In this document: positions 1 to 12,879 of the stretch, one piece after another | Position numbering within the stretch: the stretch's first letter is position 1 | How the letters are laid out: every line of letters begins with the position of its first letter | Source: Harmonia axyridis | Taxonomy: Eukaryota; Arthropoda; Insecta; Coleoptera; Coccinellidae | Length of the DNA: 64,000 nucleotides | Reading direction: 5' to 3' | Assembly: GCF_914767665.1 (NCBI RefSeq) | Contig: NC_059501.1 | Coordinates: forward strand, 79,334,798-79,398,797 | Position numbers and translations under genes: made by a program | Notes under the pieces: model-generated | What the model was told of the DNA's origin: nothing | What the model saw: the letters and a program-made list of their open reading frames with translations, nothing else | Databases searched by the model: none

Positions 1-1370
1 CACAAAAATCCTATGACAAGGAGTACCAAAATTTTGTGAAGTCATGCCAGTAGACTTCGTGCAAAGCATTAATGAAACCTTCCTTATCGATCTCTGTGAA
101 ACAGTTCTTTATGGTCCAAGTATTCATCGGAAAAGAATACTGGAATGTTAAATAAGAATATTGATATCGAAAATTACCATAGGTTGGTCAAAAATTCGAT
201 GCAAAGATCGAAAATATATCAGCCAAAACAGTCCAAAATTCTGGCTGAAGAAAGTTATTCTGAAATTTATTCATGAGACGTTTTTAATGTGAAAAGATTG
301 GTGCATTTGGTGTATGCTGAAGGCAATAACTAGTAAATATGCTAGTCACTTATGTAAAAAAAATGTCAGTTCTTTCGGCGATTGAAGGCTAGCCATGAAA
401 AATCACTTTTCTTCTGAATAAGATACGTTATTTTTTTTTCAAACTTTTTGAAATTTATAAATATCTGGAGATCCAATTTTATATGAGATTCATATTAAGG
501 ATCGTTATAATTGATTGATGAATGGGAAATTTGCTTAGTTACAGTTGTCATGCTAAATTATTGTTGACAGACATAAGGTATAATATAGTTGAAAGTTACC
601 ATTCCTAAGCAACACTTTTCCCTCCAGCGGAGAAGAAGTTTATATATACATATATGACAAATTTCCATGTATCACAGCAAAATATCTGGGTTTGTGCGTT
701 CTTGAAAAATATACATATAGAATATATACATCAGCAACTCCTTTGGCAGAAGCACGAACCAATTTCATATTAATTCCAACCTAAAAACTCCAGATTGGAT
801 ATTTAGGGCCAGTTTTATAATTTATATGATAAAGACCGTTTTATAAGAAAGTCGCCTTCAAATGTAGCTTGAAGTGGCTCCGGTTTCATGAACATATTTC
901 GACCGTCTTTTAGAGAAAGCTTCCTTTTATTCGTAAGAGTTAAATTTCCTCCTGTGAGAACTAGTGATTTATTGTCTGTGTTTGGCACTATTTCATAGAT
1001 ATTGAAATTGATGTTGAATTAAAATTGAAATTGAATTGAAATTTTGTGTATAAAGTAGAAGTAAATGAAGGTCCTTAATTTTAAATATGATAATTTTAAC
1101 AAAAAAAGTTTGTATGGAGAAGGAAAACGTGCGATGGAAATGACACAACAGAATGAGGTTATGTTTTGTAGTCATAGAGCATGTATGAAGAAAAGGATCC
1201 CTTTCTTGACATAAAGGGCCAATATCGGAACTTTATGAGAAAGGACACCTTAATCCTTTTTATAACCTCAAAATAGGTTTATGAAAAACATTTCATTTGT
1301 AAAGGATACTTCTTACGGAAAACGTGACTTTACTTTCGTTTATGAAACTGACCCTAAACAGCAGCGCTTA
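1..1370. other. AT-rich upstream DNA, no gene recognised
   Basis: Both strands are broken by frequent stops and no exon with a recognisable domain is visible. It lies upstream of peptidase gene 1. Nothing here resembles a transposase or a structural RNA. Confidence 0.5.
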
Positions 1371-1615
1371 GGTCGATCGAGACAACGCTACGTAGTGAAC
1401 GTCAAACGGTGCTGACATCTGGGCGTCCAGTTCGCTTACAATCGCAAAAAAATTGGCTCTGCCGAGAAGCTAGCGGGCTGTCACTGCATTCTTTCGCTGT
1501 TACGCAAGTGGCGCGTTTGTTTATAACCTGTTTGCGGATCCAGAACTTGTTGTCACGGCTCACCGCATTTTAAAATATACGCGCTCAGTTCGCGCCGTGA
1601 CCTGTGTTTGGCAAG
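1370..1615 (+). promoter_or_regulatory. Putative core promoter of M13 gene 1
   Basis: This stretch is richer in CG than the flanks. It carries an arthropod initiator match TCAGTT at 1585-1590. If the A at 1587 is +1, then +28 to +33 reads AGATGC, which fits the downstream promoter element consensus DSWYVY exactly and overlaps the ATG at 1616. The leader would then be only 29 nt. The TA-rich stretch at 1571-1579 sits too close to the initiator to be a classical TATA box. This is inferred from motifs only; no transcript data were available. Confidence 0.4.
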
Positions 1616-4600
1616 ATGCTGGAACCCAGCAAAAAGTAAATTTTTTCAAGTTTTCCTGAAATATCCGAATTTCGAGATTGTCGATGTTTTTCATACATTT
1701 CTCATTCTGTTGTTCTTGTTTGTAGCCGCGCTCAAGGAGAGAAAAGGAGGGGAAGGAGCGGTCTGGAGAAAGGTTTGATCGGTGCTGTTGTTTTGGTGTC
1801 CGTTCTCGCTGTGGTGTTCTTGGTGCTCTATTTCACCAAAAACTGTAAGTCTAACACTTGGTGAAGATTTTTTGATTATCTAGTTGAAGAAATCACGCTT
1901 AGCTTTACAATTTTCAGCTTCGAAAAAAAAAACATGAATAAAAAATTGTAAAGCTGAAAAATTGTAAAGCTGGAAAAATTTGTAAAGCAGGAAAATTGTA
2001 AAGCCGAAAAATTGTTGAACTGAGAGCCAAGCGTCTTTTTTTACTCAACAAAAAAAGTCTTATTCTTCTTGGACTAACTTAGAATTCGGCTATGAAGATT
2101 GATACAAAAAATTAGTATCATAAATATGCAATGTTTTCAGATGGTTCTCCGATTTTATTATCTAATTATTTTTTTACTCATTTAAAAAGGCCGGCACAAC
2201 ACTGTCCTGTATTATTATAACGCGGAGTATAAGCGTCACATGTCATTTAGTTTGTTTACAATTCTCTATATCGTCAGTTTATGTGTGTTATACAATTTTC
2301 GCAATGAATAAAAAAACTAATGGTCAATTGCCCAAATTTTAGAATTCATTTGGCATTTTGTGTGGTGGAGCGATGAAAAAGACAATTTATCAGAAAAAAA
2401 ACACATGTGCGTTTTTGATTTTTGTTTAGATAATTTGTCGAAATTGTTAATAGTACCTCAATATAGTGCGATAGTTCTTTTTCAGAAATATTAACCTTTC
2501 AGTGATTTCATGTGAAGGACCGCTTTTATCAATAAAGTTAAAAAATATGAGACTGAAAACTAAAGAAACAATTATTGCGCCTTTCATTTTGATATTTTTG
2601 AATGCGAAAACTTAAACACATGCTGTTTTCCATTGTAGAAGTTTGGGGAGATTTTTTTCCATAATTTTGTTGAAGATTTATAGCGTCAGTCATTTAAGAA
2701 TTTATATACATCTGAATTTGAAATTTGCAAGAAATGAAATCTATTTATAATATAATATTTCTTGATTTTCACTGGAAATTTTCCAAATATTTCGTATCAA
2801 TCTTAATGAACCGATGTTAGGAAGGTCCAGCCAACATTTATATGAAGTTGAAAGTAGTAGCATTCAATTTTTATCCAAAACTGAACATAAGAAAACATAT
2901 ATTATCTAGAACTCGTCTAGAACAAAGTAGCAGGAACGAAAATAATTAATAATAAGTTTGATAAGCCCATTATTACCTATTTATAAAATCAATAGTCACA
3001 AAAATAAATCTACAGCAAAAAAGTGCATGAAAGATTGTTGACAAAACAACAATAAGCAACCGTTAGACCGAATTGATATAATATTACTCGTCGAGTAAAG
3101 ATTAAGGAACTCAATTTTCTTTAGATGCTTCCTATAGATATTCCCACGGAGGCTTTATAAAGATCAAATGACCGAATTTATGAAGGTCAAAAAGAGTTTG
3201 ATAAAAAATAATCTGTTAATCGAGGTGACATTCGGTTGGTTTTAGAGGAAGTGAAAATTGATAACTTGACACAATGAGAGAGATAAAAGGGATTACGAAA
3301 ATGCTTCGTTTTATTTGAGTAGGTAGAATCCTCAAAAATATTGCAGAATGAGCAGATGCTCGACTTTAATTTCTATTTATTATGCAAATCCACATTTAGA
3401 TAATATTTGCTCAATAATAACGAAGATGCTTTATAAGCGTTGGAATAATAATAAATAGTCAGTTTTGAAAAAAAAAACTTCAACACTCTTTAAGTGTCAT
3501 TATTTTTTCATGAAGAATCACTCCCTGAAGTCTTTTTCACTGTGTAACACCCTGTATACAATAATGAAACTGGAAACTGTAATGGAATGTGTAATAAGAT
3601 ATTTTTTATGGTGAAGTCGTGGCGTTAGTAGCATAAGAGATAAAATTTTTAAAAATTTAATTTACAAATTAAATGTATTAGCAGATCGGTATCAATAACC
3701 TTGAGTTCAAACCCCTCGACATACAATTTTTTGGGACAGGTGAGATACGAGGAAGTAATGGAACATTGTAAAATATGCATTTTTTCTGCGGGTAGAATTA
3801 TAACCAAACATTCGTTAGGTATGCTAATTTTTTCAACCGTCAAAAAAAAATTCAGTTGTTGATCTACATCATGAATATTTCGGACCATATAAGAGTGGTG
3901 TGAGATAGGTGTCTAAAAATAAAATACAATAATGGAATGGTTGATTAATTGATCAATTAATTACAGTTCTAGGTCGAGCAATAATAATATGATGTGAACT
4001 AGTCGAACTATTTTGACGCCATATCATGATGTTGATTTTGAAGGCCACGAACCATCACAGCGTTAAATAATCGCATGGTCTGTCTGTCTGCATTTCGTCG
4101 ATCTTTTACTTCAAGCATATAGTAGTGACCATAACAACCACGCGAACCATGGATATATAAATTTGCATTTCTTCCTACGTACGTGATTTTAATACAGACA
4201 ATCGATTTAAACGCTTTAGATTGCGAAGTTCGTTTGAGTCGTTGTCAATATCTATTGGGTCTTAAGTTGTATGGCTGTATCAGAAAGGAACCGAACATCA
4301 GACAATAAAACACAAAATACATATAAATTATTCCTTCGAAACAGCGGTAAGATCCGGGATTTTCACTTTAAAAAAATCGTGCAGAACATAAAAGATTCAT
4401 TAAACTATCGATAGCTTGGTTATTTTCTGAATTGCTTGAAATAATGCTAGAATAGAATTCTTTATCTAATTCTGTGACTTATCAGTTCATTCTGCCACAT
4501 CTTGCAGAACAAAATCGCAGATTTGAACAGTTATATTTTATTATTTCAATATGTTGGTATTCGGGAACTCTCCCGCCACGAATTTATTTATTATCTGTCA

Positions 4601-7600
4601 AATTTGTGATACAAAAAACTTTTTTGACATCTAACATTTTTCAATGCAAAAATTACTGAACGATATTTATGGAAAGATTCTATAAATTTCAATGAAAAAT
4701 TTGTTGAATTAGAGAAAAATAATGTATAATACTCGTACATAAGGCCCATTCGTGAAAGAATATATATCAATGCCTTCGGCACTTGTATTATAAATAAGAA
4801 AAATCAAATGATTCTTAAGAGGAAGGTATGGCATTAATGATGGAAAACTATATCAGCGAAATGGCTTCCACTACCAAATCCCCTTCATGAATATTTCCAT
4901 GAAAAATTCGCACATATGCGGCTGTATATTCCCGAAAACTTCACGAATTCCATCAAAATCTCGGTGGACAATATTTCGATTTATTAATTCACAAAATAAC
5001 TAAGACAAATGGTTCGCTTCTGAGTTCTGAGCTATCTGAATTGAATTTTTCTATTCAAAATGAAACATCTTAACGCGTATTTTTCACTGAGAATATATTC
5101 AAGTGAAGTTTTTTTTTAATATAAACGGCATTCCATAGGAAAAATGTTATGAAAGATTATTTGTCAGCTCAGAGTAATAAACTTAAACATAGATAGAGGG
5201 AGCATATGTCATTTTCAGTGAACAAATTTTGTCCCTAACATAAATTATCAAATTTGACATGAACCGCGCAAAAATGAAAATATATCAGTGATACGATATG
5301 TCACTCAATTCAAGAGTTTTTCCGCAAAGTACGCACTTCTTATGTCCCAAAGTAAATCAACGTTTCATATTAACTCAAAATATATTGAGATGAATACCTA
5401 AATCTATGAGAAAGTCAGAAACCAAACTTCAAGCGCGCCAAACGACGTGAAACAACCGATGACACTAGGAGAGCAAAAGTTGCCAAAGCTTGGTTTTCAG
5501 CAGGTAGATACAGAAAATAATAAATATTCTGCTTATTATGAATTCGACGATTAGGAAAAATATCGGATTCCAAATATTCAAATTTGCATATTTAATCGGG
5601 AATCACTCAAATAAATATATCTCATTCAATATAATATACATTCATAATGATATAGTAAAATTGTGGATTTGAAAATATCAATCCGACAACGTAACCTAAC
5701 CATGTTGGGGACATGCAGAAATTGCGTCAACTCCCTCTATCTATGTTTATTGCTCTAAGTTTGTCACAAATCGAACGAGGCATTCAAAAATGATTATTAG
5801 CTTGAAATATTTCAGTGGCGTACCTCTCTAAGTTTGCCACAGTGATTCACCAGCACCCTGTGTAGACGTCATAAGTACCAATTCCAGGCAACTCTTGTAA
5901 TCAATCGGTAAAACATACCAACTTTTCTTGATTATACCACAAAAAAGTTCGTCAAAATAGTTTTGTGAAAATTATGTCGAATTTGGAGACTTCATACCAT
6001 TGCTACGATAAACGAATATGCATTTTTATTTTTAACAAATCAAAATTATTATGGTCTGAACGATAAAGGAGCAAATCAAAACTATAATGTAAAAGGAAAA
6101 CATTAAACGCTATTAAAAAGGTTTTGCGAAGACTTCACTCATCCACACAAAGTTGACCAACCTCGATCGAAGCCAAACCTATCGAATAACCGCTGGCTAA
6201 AAAATTCCCAAACGGACACCGTCTTAATAATAGACACATAAATAATTCATTCCAGCACACCAACAACTCCCTGACCACCATATCGATATCTATTTCAGGT
6301 TCGCCATCCGAGGAGGTATGCGTGGAAAAGAAATGCGTCAAGGCCTCAGCCCAACTCCTAGACTTCGTCGATCTCAAAGTCGATCCCTGCAAAGACTTCT
6401 ACCACTACGTGTGCGGCCATTACATAAAGGACGCCGTGAAGAACGACGCCACCACGCCCATCAAGGAGATCATGAAGCTGGTGGAGAATGAGCAGAAGGC
6501 CATCATCGTGGACCCCGTGAGGAAGAAGGACTCCAAGGCCAACGTGGCCATGAAGATGTTCTACCAGGCGTGCATGAATGAGAGCAGGATCGAATCTGAT
6601 AAGGACGCCAACTTCTTGGAGGCTATCAACGAGCTGGGAGGGTGGCATTTGCTCAATGCTACTGGTTGGGATTCCTCTTCTTTTAATTGGTTGGATTGGC
6701 AAGTTAAGGCTGTACAGATGGGGGTTCCTGTTATTGGGTTCTTTGATTTAAAGCCTGAAGAGACTTCTGAGAACACTACCGTTTTGAGGGTGAGCAACCT
6801 TAAGGGTAACAGTACATAATTATATAGAAAAACTATTTACACGAATCAGTTTATGGAGAACAAAGATTTACCACTGCCTCTTAGAGAGACCCTGCATCAA
6901 AATATGTGAGAGGGCTCAAAGTAAGGATGAGATTTTCATAAGAGATACAAAAAATGCTGCTATAATTAAAAGTTGTTAATAAGAGATAAAGAGCACAAAC
7001 AATTCAAATCAAAGATACAATTCTTTCAGCGGTTGCAGTTGTAACCGGAAGAGTTAAAATAGGAAACGTGCAGTTATAACGTCTAGAAAACTGGATGCAA
7101 TTCAAATAGTTGTTCATACAAATCAATTAAAATGTCCTCAGCGTAGTGAGCATAGTGTTTTCCTGCTCCTTTTTTTATTAATTTATTTGTAAATATTGAC
7201 TTACGATTCCGTGTTCTGAATCATTCCATCTTCTAATAACTCATCAAAAAACCCATCGTTTATTTTCCTTATTTTAATTTAATCAATTATATAATCGTAG
7301 CTCTCTGAATAACAATGAAATGTTGTTGATACAATGTTTTAATAAATAATCAATAATTTTTTGGAGCAGTCGGGGATATGGGGATATGTAACAGTCTACT
7401 TTAAAAAGGGGAACTGGGGGTCCTACTCCGAAAAAATGTCGAAATTTAAGTGATGATTTTAAGCAGTTCTAAACTCTAAATAAACAAGGATTTAAAGGCC
7501 AACAAACTATAGTTGACTTCTGACTTTACTTATGCAGTTTTCAAGGGTATGGTCAAATGAACTCGACTTTTTTTTATAGGCTTACGCATTATTTAATCTA

Positions 7601-10181
7601 AATTTCATCTCAATAAATTACAACGTCTTATCTGCTTTAACGACATTCCCATAATACTTGGCATTGACAACAAGAATTATCCTTAATTACATTTGAAATC
7701 ATTAGTTCTATGAATATTTTAATCGTATTTTCTCCAATTTTCACCTTAGATTCAATTGTTCTGAGTGTAGGGGGTTACCCCCTATCAACAACACAGGCGA
7801 AGATGATCTCTAGAAAAGAGCTTTTTTTGAAGTTTGAAATGAATGTACTTTGGTTTCATGATAGCTATTACCTAATTAATCAATATTACAGATCTCAGCT
7901 TCTATTCTCAATGATCTTAAAATGACTAGAATGGAGTTCATGGGCATCATGTCACAAATAGCTGCTGCTTTTGACGCACCAAGCAGTGCTTCAGATGATA
8001 TCAAAACAATATACCAGTTCTTCAAGGATTTGAAAGAGGTAAATTTATATTATATGGTAACACTTGGTTTAGCAAATAAAAAACGGAATTTATCAATGAA
8101 GATCGAAAATTGGCTTATAAATGATATATTCGAAACTATTCAACTGAGTCTTTCTTCATTTTTGCAATTGATGTTAAAATTAGAAGTAAAATTTGTGCCA
8201 ATCATCTATATTAATGAATATAAATGGGAATTTTGTGCAACTATTAATTTAGCAAATGTTACTAGTTGGCAATTGATTATGAAGACAGTGGAAATGGAGA
8301 AGATGAAGTTTCAACAGTAAAAGACTTGATACAGGAATGTCCTCAAATTCCATGGTTAAAACTCTTGAATGGGCTTTCAAAGGGAGTCAGAGAGTTTAAA
8401 ACTGATACTGAAGTTATCTTCGGATCTCTCAGCGAGTATTGTAAAAAACTTATCAAGTTGCTGAATAACACACCAAAATGGTTGGTATTACCAGAATCAT
8501 CGCTTGAACCAATCAACTAAATTCTCCTTTAAATTTGCAGGGTAATTTCTGATTATTATGTGTGGTCCATTATTCATAAATCACGTGATTTCTTGAGAGA
8601 AGACGTGAGAGATGCCTACAAAGGTGATGAAACCCAGGATAGGTTCAAGAAATGCTTCCAATTGACCGATGAAAGGTATGAAAAACTTATTAAGTCACTA
8701 GACTGCACAAAAACAAGAAATACCAAATATCTATTATTAATTCGAATTTATTGCACTACTTATGAAAAAACCTCTATGAAAAAATATTTATACACCAAGG
8801 AATAATTCAATCGTTGAATAATTTTTATTCCACGTTATTTTATTTCCATTTGAGCTTGTACTTCTTCGAATTTAAATTTTACTGATTAACAATAATTGTT
8901 GTTTCAGCTTCAAGTATTTGAAAGAAACAATATACATACGGAAAAAAACAAATCCATATGTAAGAGAACAACTGGAAGAATTGGTCGATATAATGAAGGA
9001 AGTGTTTATTGAGCACATCAAAGCATCTACTTGGATGGACGAAGAAACCAAAAAGAGGGGTGCTGAAAAGGCTCAGCTCATAGAAAAAGTTGTGGGTGCT
9101 GATGAAGTTCTTTATGATGTCGACAAGTTTGATAAACTGCTTGGTGTTGACGGGGTAAGATAAAGTTGGTCTAGTATTTAATTTACTCACTCATAGTTTG
9201 AAAGCTCGAGCACCGGACTGGCAAAGATTCTTATAAAATCTACAATAATTTTTTTCATTTCAGATTGAATACTCGTCAGACGTACCTTATCAAATCTTCA
9301 GAGAAAAAAGAATAAGGGAGAATAAACACATCTGGGAAAAAGTAAACGAGAAACCACCAGAAAACTGGGATGTATTCTTCCACTCAGTGAATCAGGTCAA
9401 CGCTTTCTTTGCAACCCCTCTGAACGTCATGAGTAAGTTCTGATCCATCTATTTTGATAATTCATTTAAACCCTTTTACCTCTGATTTTCAGTTATACCT
9501 GCACCTATCTTGAATTCGGTCTTCTTCAACTACAAGTTCCCAGCTTTCATGAACTACGGATCCATAGGGAGAGTTATAGGCCATGAGCTCCAGCATGGTT
9601 TTGGAGAAGCTGGTAGACAGGTTCTCTTAAAGAACAACGAGCAAGTAGATTGGTGGACCAACGCTACAGTTGATGCGTTCAACAAAACGAAGAAATGCGC
9701 AATCGATGAATATGAGCAGATTCCTTTCACATATAAGGTAAAGAATAGTTCCCCAAAATGGACCCATGGGGGTCACCTTATTTCAAATCATGTTCACATC
9801 TGGAATAATCATATTTTGATGGAATTCGGTATGTTTTTATAGTTAAACGGTACTCTCACCCTTGAGGAGAATTTGGCTGACCTGGTTGGGATAGACGTGG
9901 CCTATGAGGCATATGGTAGGTGGTTGGAGAAGTATGGAGAAGAGAAGTCACTTCCTGGAATACCACTGACTCCCAAGCAGATATTCTGGATACAAACCGG
10001 CACCTTCTTGTGCTTCAGGAAACTAGACGATGACGCAACAGATATGAATGCAGAAGACGTCCACGCTATTCCTTTGTTTAGGGTAACTGCGGGCGCAAGA
10101 AACTCCAAGTATTTCGCCAAGGACTTCAATTGTCCTGAGGGTTCCTTCATGAACCCCAAGCAAAAATGCAGAATTCTTTGA
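1616..10181 (+). CDS. Neprilysin-like M13 zinc metallopeptidase, gene 1 (10 coding exons)
   Basis: Predicted exons: 1616-1635, 1726-1844, 6299-6789, 7892-8038, 8266-8480, 8541-8675, 8908-9154, 9264-9432, 9493-9737 and 9843-10181, all with GT-AG introns. They sum to 2127 nt (708 residues plus TGA) with no frame break. M13 enzymes are membrane ectopeptidases that cut small peptides such as neuropeptides. Visible features, in order: a basic cytosolic tail of about 22 residues; a membrane segment (IGAVVLVSVLAVVFLVLYF); an M13 N-domain start with Cys pairs and DPCKDFYHYVCG; VNAFF; NYGSIGRVIGHELQH with the HExxH zinc site; LEENLADLVG with the third zinc ligand; FLCFRK; HAIPLFRV with the expected His and Arg; and a tail FNCPEGSFMNPKQKC. 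The N-glycosylation sites (NAT, NTT) fit an ectodomain. Odd point: the usual Asp after HExxHGF is Gly. The start is the only ATG in frame with the membrane exon. It is shorter than vertebrate neprilysin (about 750). Orthology to a named neprilysin cannot be decided. Confidence 0.9.
1898..2018 (+). repeat. Short tandem array of AATTGTAAAGCTGAAAA units
   Basis: About four to five imperfect 17-nt units follow each other from about 1944 to 2018, each containing ATTGTAAAGC. A reverse-complement copy lies just upstream at 1898-1918, so the block can fold back on itself. It lies 50-170 nt inside intron 2 of gene 1. Confidence 0.75.
4465..4796 (+). repeat. MITE-like repeat, family of 45178-45582
   Basis: It begins TCTAATTCTGTG and ends CTTGTATTATAAATAA. 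It matches the insertion at 45178-45582 along most of its length, including the inverted pair around ATAATACTCGTAC and GGCACTTGTATTATA. The inner palindrome present in the other copy is mostly deleted here. I see no coding potential. Confidence 0.7.
5168..5759 (-). mobile_element. P-superfamily-like MITE, copy 1
   Basis: It starts CTCAGAGTAATAAAC and ends with the inverted form GCTCTAAG, with GATAGAGGGAG/CTCCCTCTATC just inside. It is flanked by the 8-bp near-duplicate TTTGTCAG (5160-5167) and TTTGTCAC (5760-5767). The body shares the conserved core AGGAGAGCAAAAGTTGCC with the other copies. The THAP-like strand runs on the minus strand here. It is non-autonomous and lies in intron 2 of M13 gene 1. 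Confidence 0.8.
6790..7891 (+). other. Intron 3 of M13 gene 1
   Basis: The intron is AT-rich, with a GTGAGC donor and an ATTACAG acceptor, and contains no recognisable element. Short open frames here continue from the exon or arise by chance. Confidence 0.6.
9493..9737 (+). other. Catalytic exon of M13 gene 1 (HELQH)
   Basis: This exon encodes NYGSIGRVIGHELQHGFGE. The two His and the Glu are the first two zinc ligands and the catalytic base. The position that is Asp in most active M13 enzymes is Gly. The exon enters at codon position 2 and leaves in phase 0, exactly like exon 8 of gene 2. Confidence 0.9.
9843..10181 (+). other. C-terminal exon of M13 gene 1 (ENLAD, HAIPLFRV)
   Basis: It encodes LEENLADLVGIDVAYEAY with the Glu zinc ligand and the supporting Asp of ENxAD. 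Then come a Trp/Cys segment (FWIQTGTFLC), the His and Arg of the HxxxxxRV element, and the family-typical ending CPEGSFMNP..KC before TGA. The Cys near the end is expected to pair in the ectodomain. Confidence 0.9.
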
Positions 10182-11890
10182 ATTCGCTCTATGTACGTTA
10201 TTTATTTAGTGATTCAGTGAATCTTTGAAATCACATGATCGATGTATTAATTTTATGAATATATGCCATAGTTCTTATCAGAAAAGATTTCTTCTGAGCG
10301 TTTCAGATGAATTCGACAACTCATTATTTTTTTAATGAAGGACATAAGACAGCTAATGTAGATCAAATCATTGTAAATAAGAATTCATTACTTTGAAATT
10401 GTTTGACTATAGAATATTTTTGTAGATTCTCTGTTATTCAGCGTCAATTAAAGAACTGCAGAAGTGCCTCGTAGATTTTCTTTTATTCATATCCTCCTTA
10501 AAATCTCCTAGAAAATAATCCGGTCTCTTACTTCATTTCAGTTATCATGAAAAACTAATAGTTTCGAAAAATACATTGTATTTTGAATGTGATTCACCTG
10601 AATCATTCATTCAATTATTGATACCTGATGGTGATGGTGTAGTAGGCAACTAATCTGACGACCTTCAACTCTAAACGTGTATGTATGGTTGCCGACCGAT
10701 TTAGTATTCCTCACAACCGTGAATCCGACATGGCGGACCAATTATATTATTTATTCGAGAAGCGTATTCACCTTTTCGTCATGGAGTTATTTAGAATGAA
10801 TAATTTATTAATTCAGAACAAATTGAATCAGGAAAAATAAGATAGAGTAAGATGAAATTTTAGATCTCATTAATAAAATAGATATATTTGAAATGGATTG
10901 TTCTGCTTCAAGTTTATGACGTCACTTTTCAATGCACATCATTCATAATGCCAGATGAAAAGGTAATGATGTTTCGTCCTATTCTTATATGAATGTATGA
11001 ACTCTGAACCTTACATCAATTGTTTTGTAGAGATATCTACACATTTCTCTGAACCAACAGTTTAGTGTTCAGCAAATGTGATATAATCCCATTTTGTTGA
11101 ATCTTGTAAGTACTTGAAGCGGGAAAATTAGATGATTTAATTTTTGAAAAGAGAATTTTTATCAGTGATTGGAATACTTAGGTATGGAAAATTCAAGTTT
11201 CAATTTCGAAAGTAATCCTGTTGACAGATATTTTATACTTTCACAATAATCGAACATAATATGTTTTATAAATTTCATACTCCGAAACCGTTAGTATTAT
11301 CCAAAATAATAAGCTTTTAATAATTATATTCCATATGAGTATTTCCTGCTTATTCTTCTATGCCAAAAAATTATTTACTAGTAGACCATTTTTGATGTGA
11401 CAACTGTTGTCGTAGGTAATATATAAACTTTGCATGGAAAAATATCGATGGATAGCATATCATGGAAGTATTTTGTTCTCAGAGATTTACTTCTCACATT
11501 TTGAGAATACATCCTACAATTTCAAATCAGATAGATGTAGGACAGATAAACCTATTCTGTTTCTATTGATTTTTGCCTTTTGTATCCAGTATATTTTGTT
11601 GATTTACAAAGTTCAGCAAATACTCAAAACATCTTTGAGCGTTTTCGAGATCTATTCTAGTCCGATAAGTGCCATAATTTGCCTTGAAAACTTTTTTTTA
11701 GGAAATATTCAAACATGTTGCCATGTTTATTTGCAATATTTAATAGAATATTATATTAGGTTGTGTGCAAATAAACTTTATTATTATTATTATTACATTA
11801 TAAAATCTAGTATATAATGTTTAAATAGTTGCCTTATGGTTTCGTAGTTATGACAGTTTGATTATCCATTCAATTGGGGTGGAATAACAC
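10182..11890. other. 3' flank of gene 1 and spacer, no gene recognised
   Basis: The stop codon is followed by AT-rich DNA. Weak poly(A)-like signals are AATATA near 10258 and AATAAG near 10376; a canonical AATAAA close to the stop is not obvious. An (ATT)n microsatellite lies at about 11778-11797. No coding exon is supported. Confidence 0.5.
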
Positions 11891-11894
11891 TATA

Positions 11895-12879
11895 CACTCA
11901 ATAAGTCTAGGCCTGGCGCACATATTGGACCGCCAGTGTCATACCACTTTTCTCTCGTGGTCCTGAGGTGCAAAAGATTCGTAACACACTGTTGAGTCTG
12001 GATAGATATCATATATTTAAGGTTAAGTGATGCTATATTTGTTGTTGTATGAAGAATATGAAGAGAATACGGTGGGATGGGTAAGACTTCCCGTTTCAAC
12101 GTTTCCAAGTATGTCTTGACCATTTTCACAACATGGGGTCGAGCAGTGTTATGCTGTAAAATCACTTCATCATGTCTCTCGTTGTATTGCGGCCGTTTGT
12201 CTTTCAATGCTCGGCTCAAACGCATTGATTGCGTTCGATAACGGCTTCCTGTGATTGCTTCAGTTGATTTTAACAACTCATAATACTTAACGCCGAGCTG
12301 GTCCCACCAAATACTGAGCTTGATTATTCGGTTTGGCCGTCGATATACCGTCGGGATATACCCATGATTTTCTGCGCTTGGATTACCGTAATGAGCCCAT
12401 TTCTCGACTCCAGTCACAATGTAGAAATCCCCTCCGTTTTTGCCTGGCAAGCAGATGTTCACAATCAAACAAACGCCATTCAACATATCTCGGCTTCAAC
12501 TCGTACGGCACCCGATTTCCTTGTTTCTGAATCATTCCCATGACTTTCAGGCGTTTTGAAATGGCTTGTTGCGTCATTCCCAATGATCTTGCCAATTATT
12601 GTTGCGTTTAACACGAGTATTGATCAAGTAATGCCTCCACTGAAGAAGTGATGGTATAGGTTGAAGCCTATTTCGAAAGGAAATACTAATCTTTTCACAG
12701 AAAATGTATGAAGAATTACAGGAGCATTGTAGGTTGAGTATTAAAGTTGAATTTATGCACAATAGATCTTTAGGTCAAGGTGCATGCGGGTCGGTTTATA
12801 TCTCGCCCCTCCTCTAATCTAAAGTGGAATTTCTAAGAAAAATGCAATTTTACTGGTTGGGCCCGGAAGTTATTGAGTG
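11895..12879 (-). mobile_element. Near full-length decayed mariner element
   Basis: Inverted ends CACTCAATAAGTCTAGGCC (left) and GGCCCGGAAGTTATTGAGTG (right) are each flanked by TA, giving 985 bp. On the minus strand, two overlapping frames show a mariner transposase: an N-terminal HTH-like part (LGMTQQAISKRL, then YELKPRYVEWRL) and a central part (IWWDQLGVKYYELL, RLSRALKDKRPQYNERHD). Frameshifts separate them. The normal HDNARPH catalytic block reads HNTARPH, so the second catalytic Asp is gone and the C-terminus is scrambled. It lies between the two M13 genes. Confidence 0.85.

Larger units (their letters stand above)
1845..6298 (+). other. Long intron 2 of M13 gene 1
   Basis: The intron is 4454 nt, with a GTAAGT donor and a TTTCAG acceptor. 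It holds a small tandem array near 1940-2018, a MITE-like repeat at 4465-4796 and a P-like MITE at 5168-5759, each listed separately. The rest is AT-rich, with no further exon or element that I recognise. A TE end resembling ACACCCTGTA occurs near 3545. Confidence 0.6.

Noticed and set aside
1571..1579. TATA box for gene 1
   Set aside because: It ends about 8 nt before the predicted initiator, too close for a functional TATA box.
6135..6797. Minus-strand open frames opposite exon 3 of peptidase gene 1
   Set aside because: They are antisense shadows of a well-supported M13 exon.
9738..9842. Read-through of exon 9 of gene 1 to a stop near 9842
   Set aside because: A GTAAAG donor at 9738 and a TTATAG acceptor before 9843 restore the conserved LEENLAD segment; the read-through has no family similarity.
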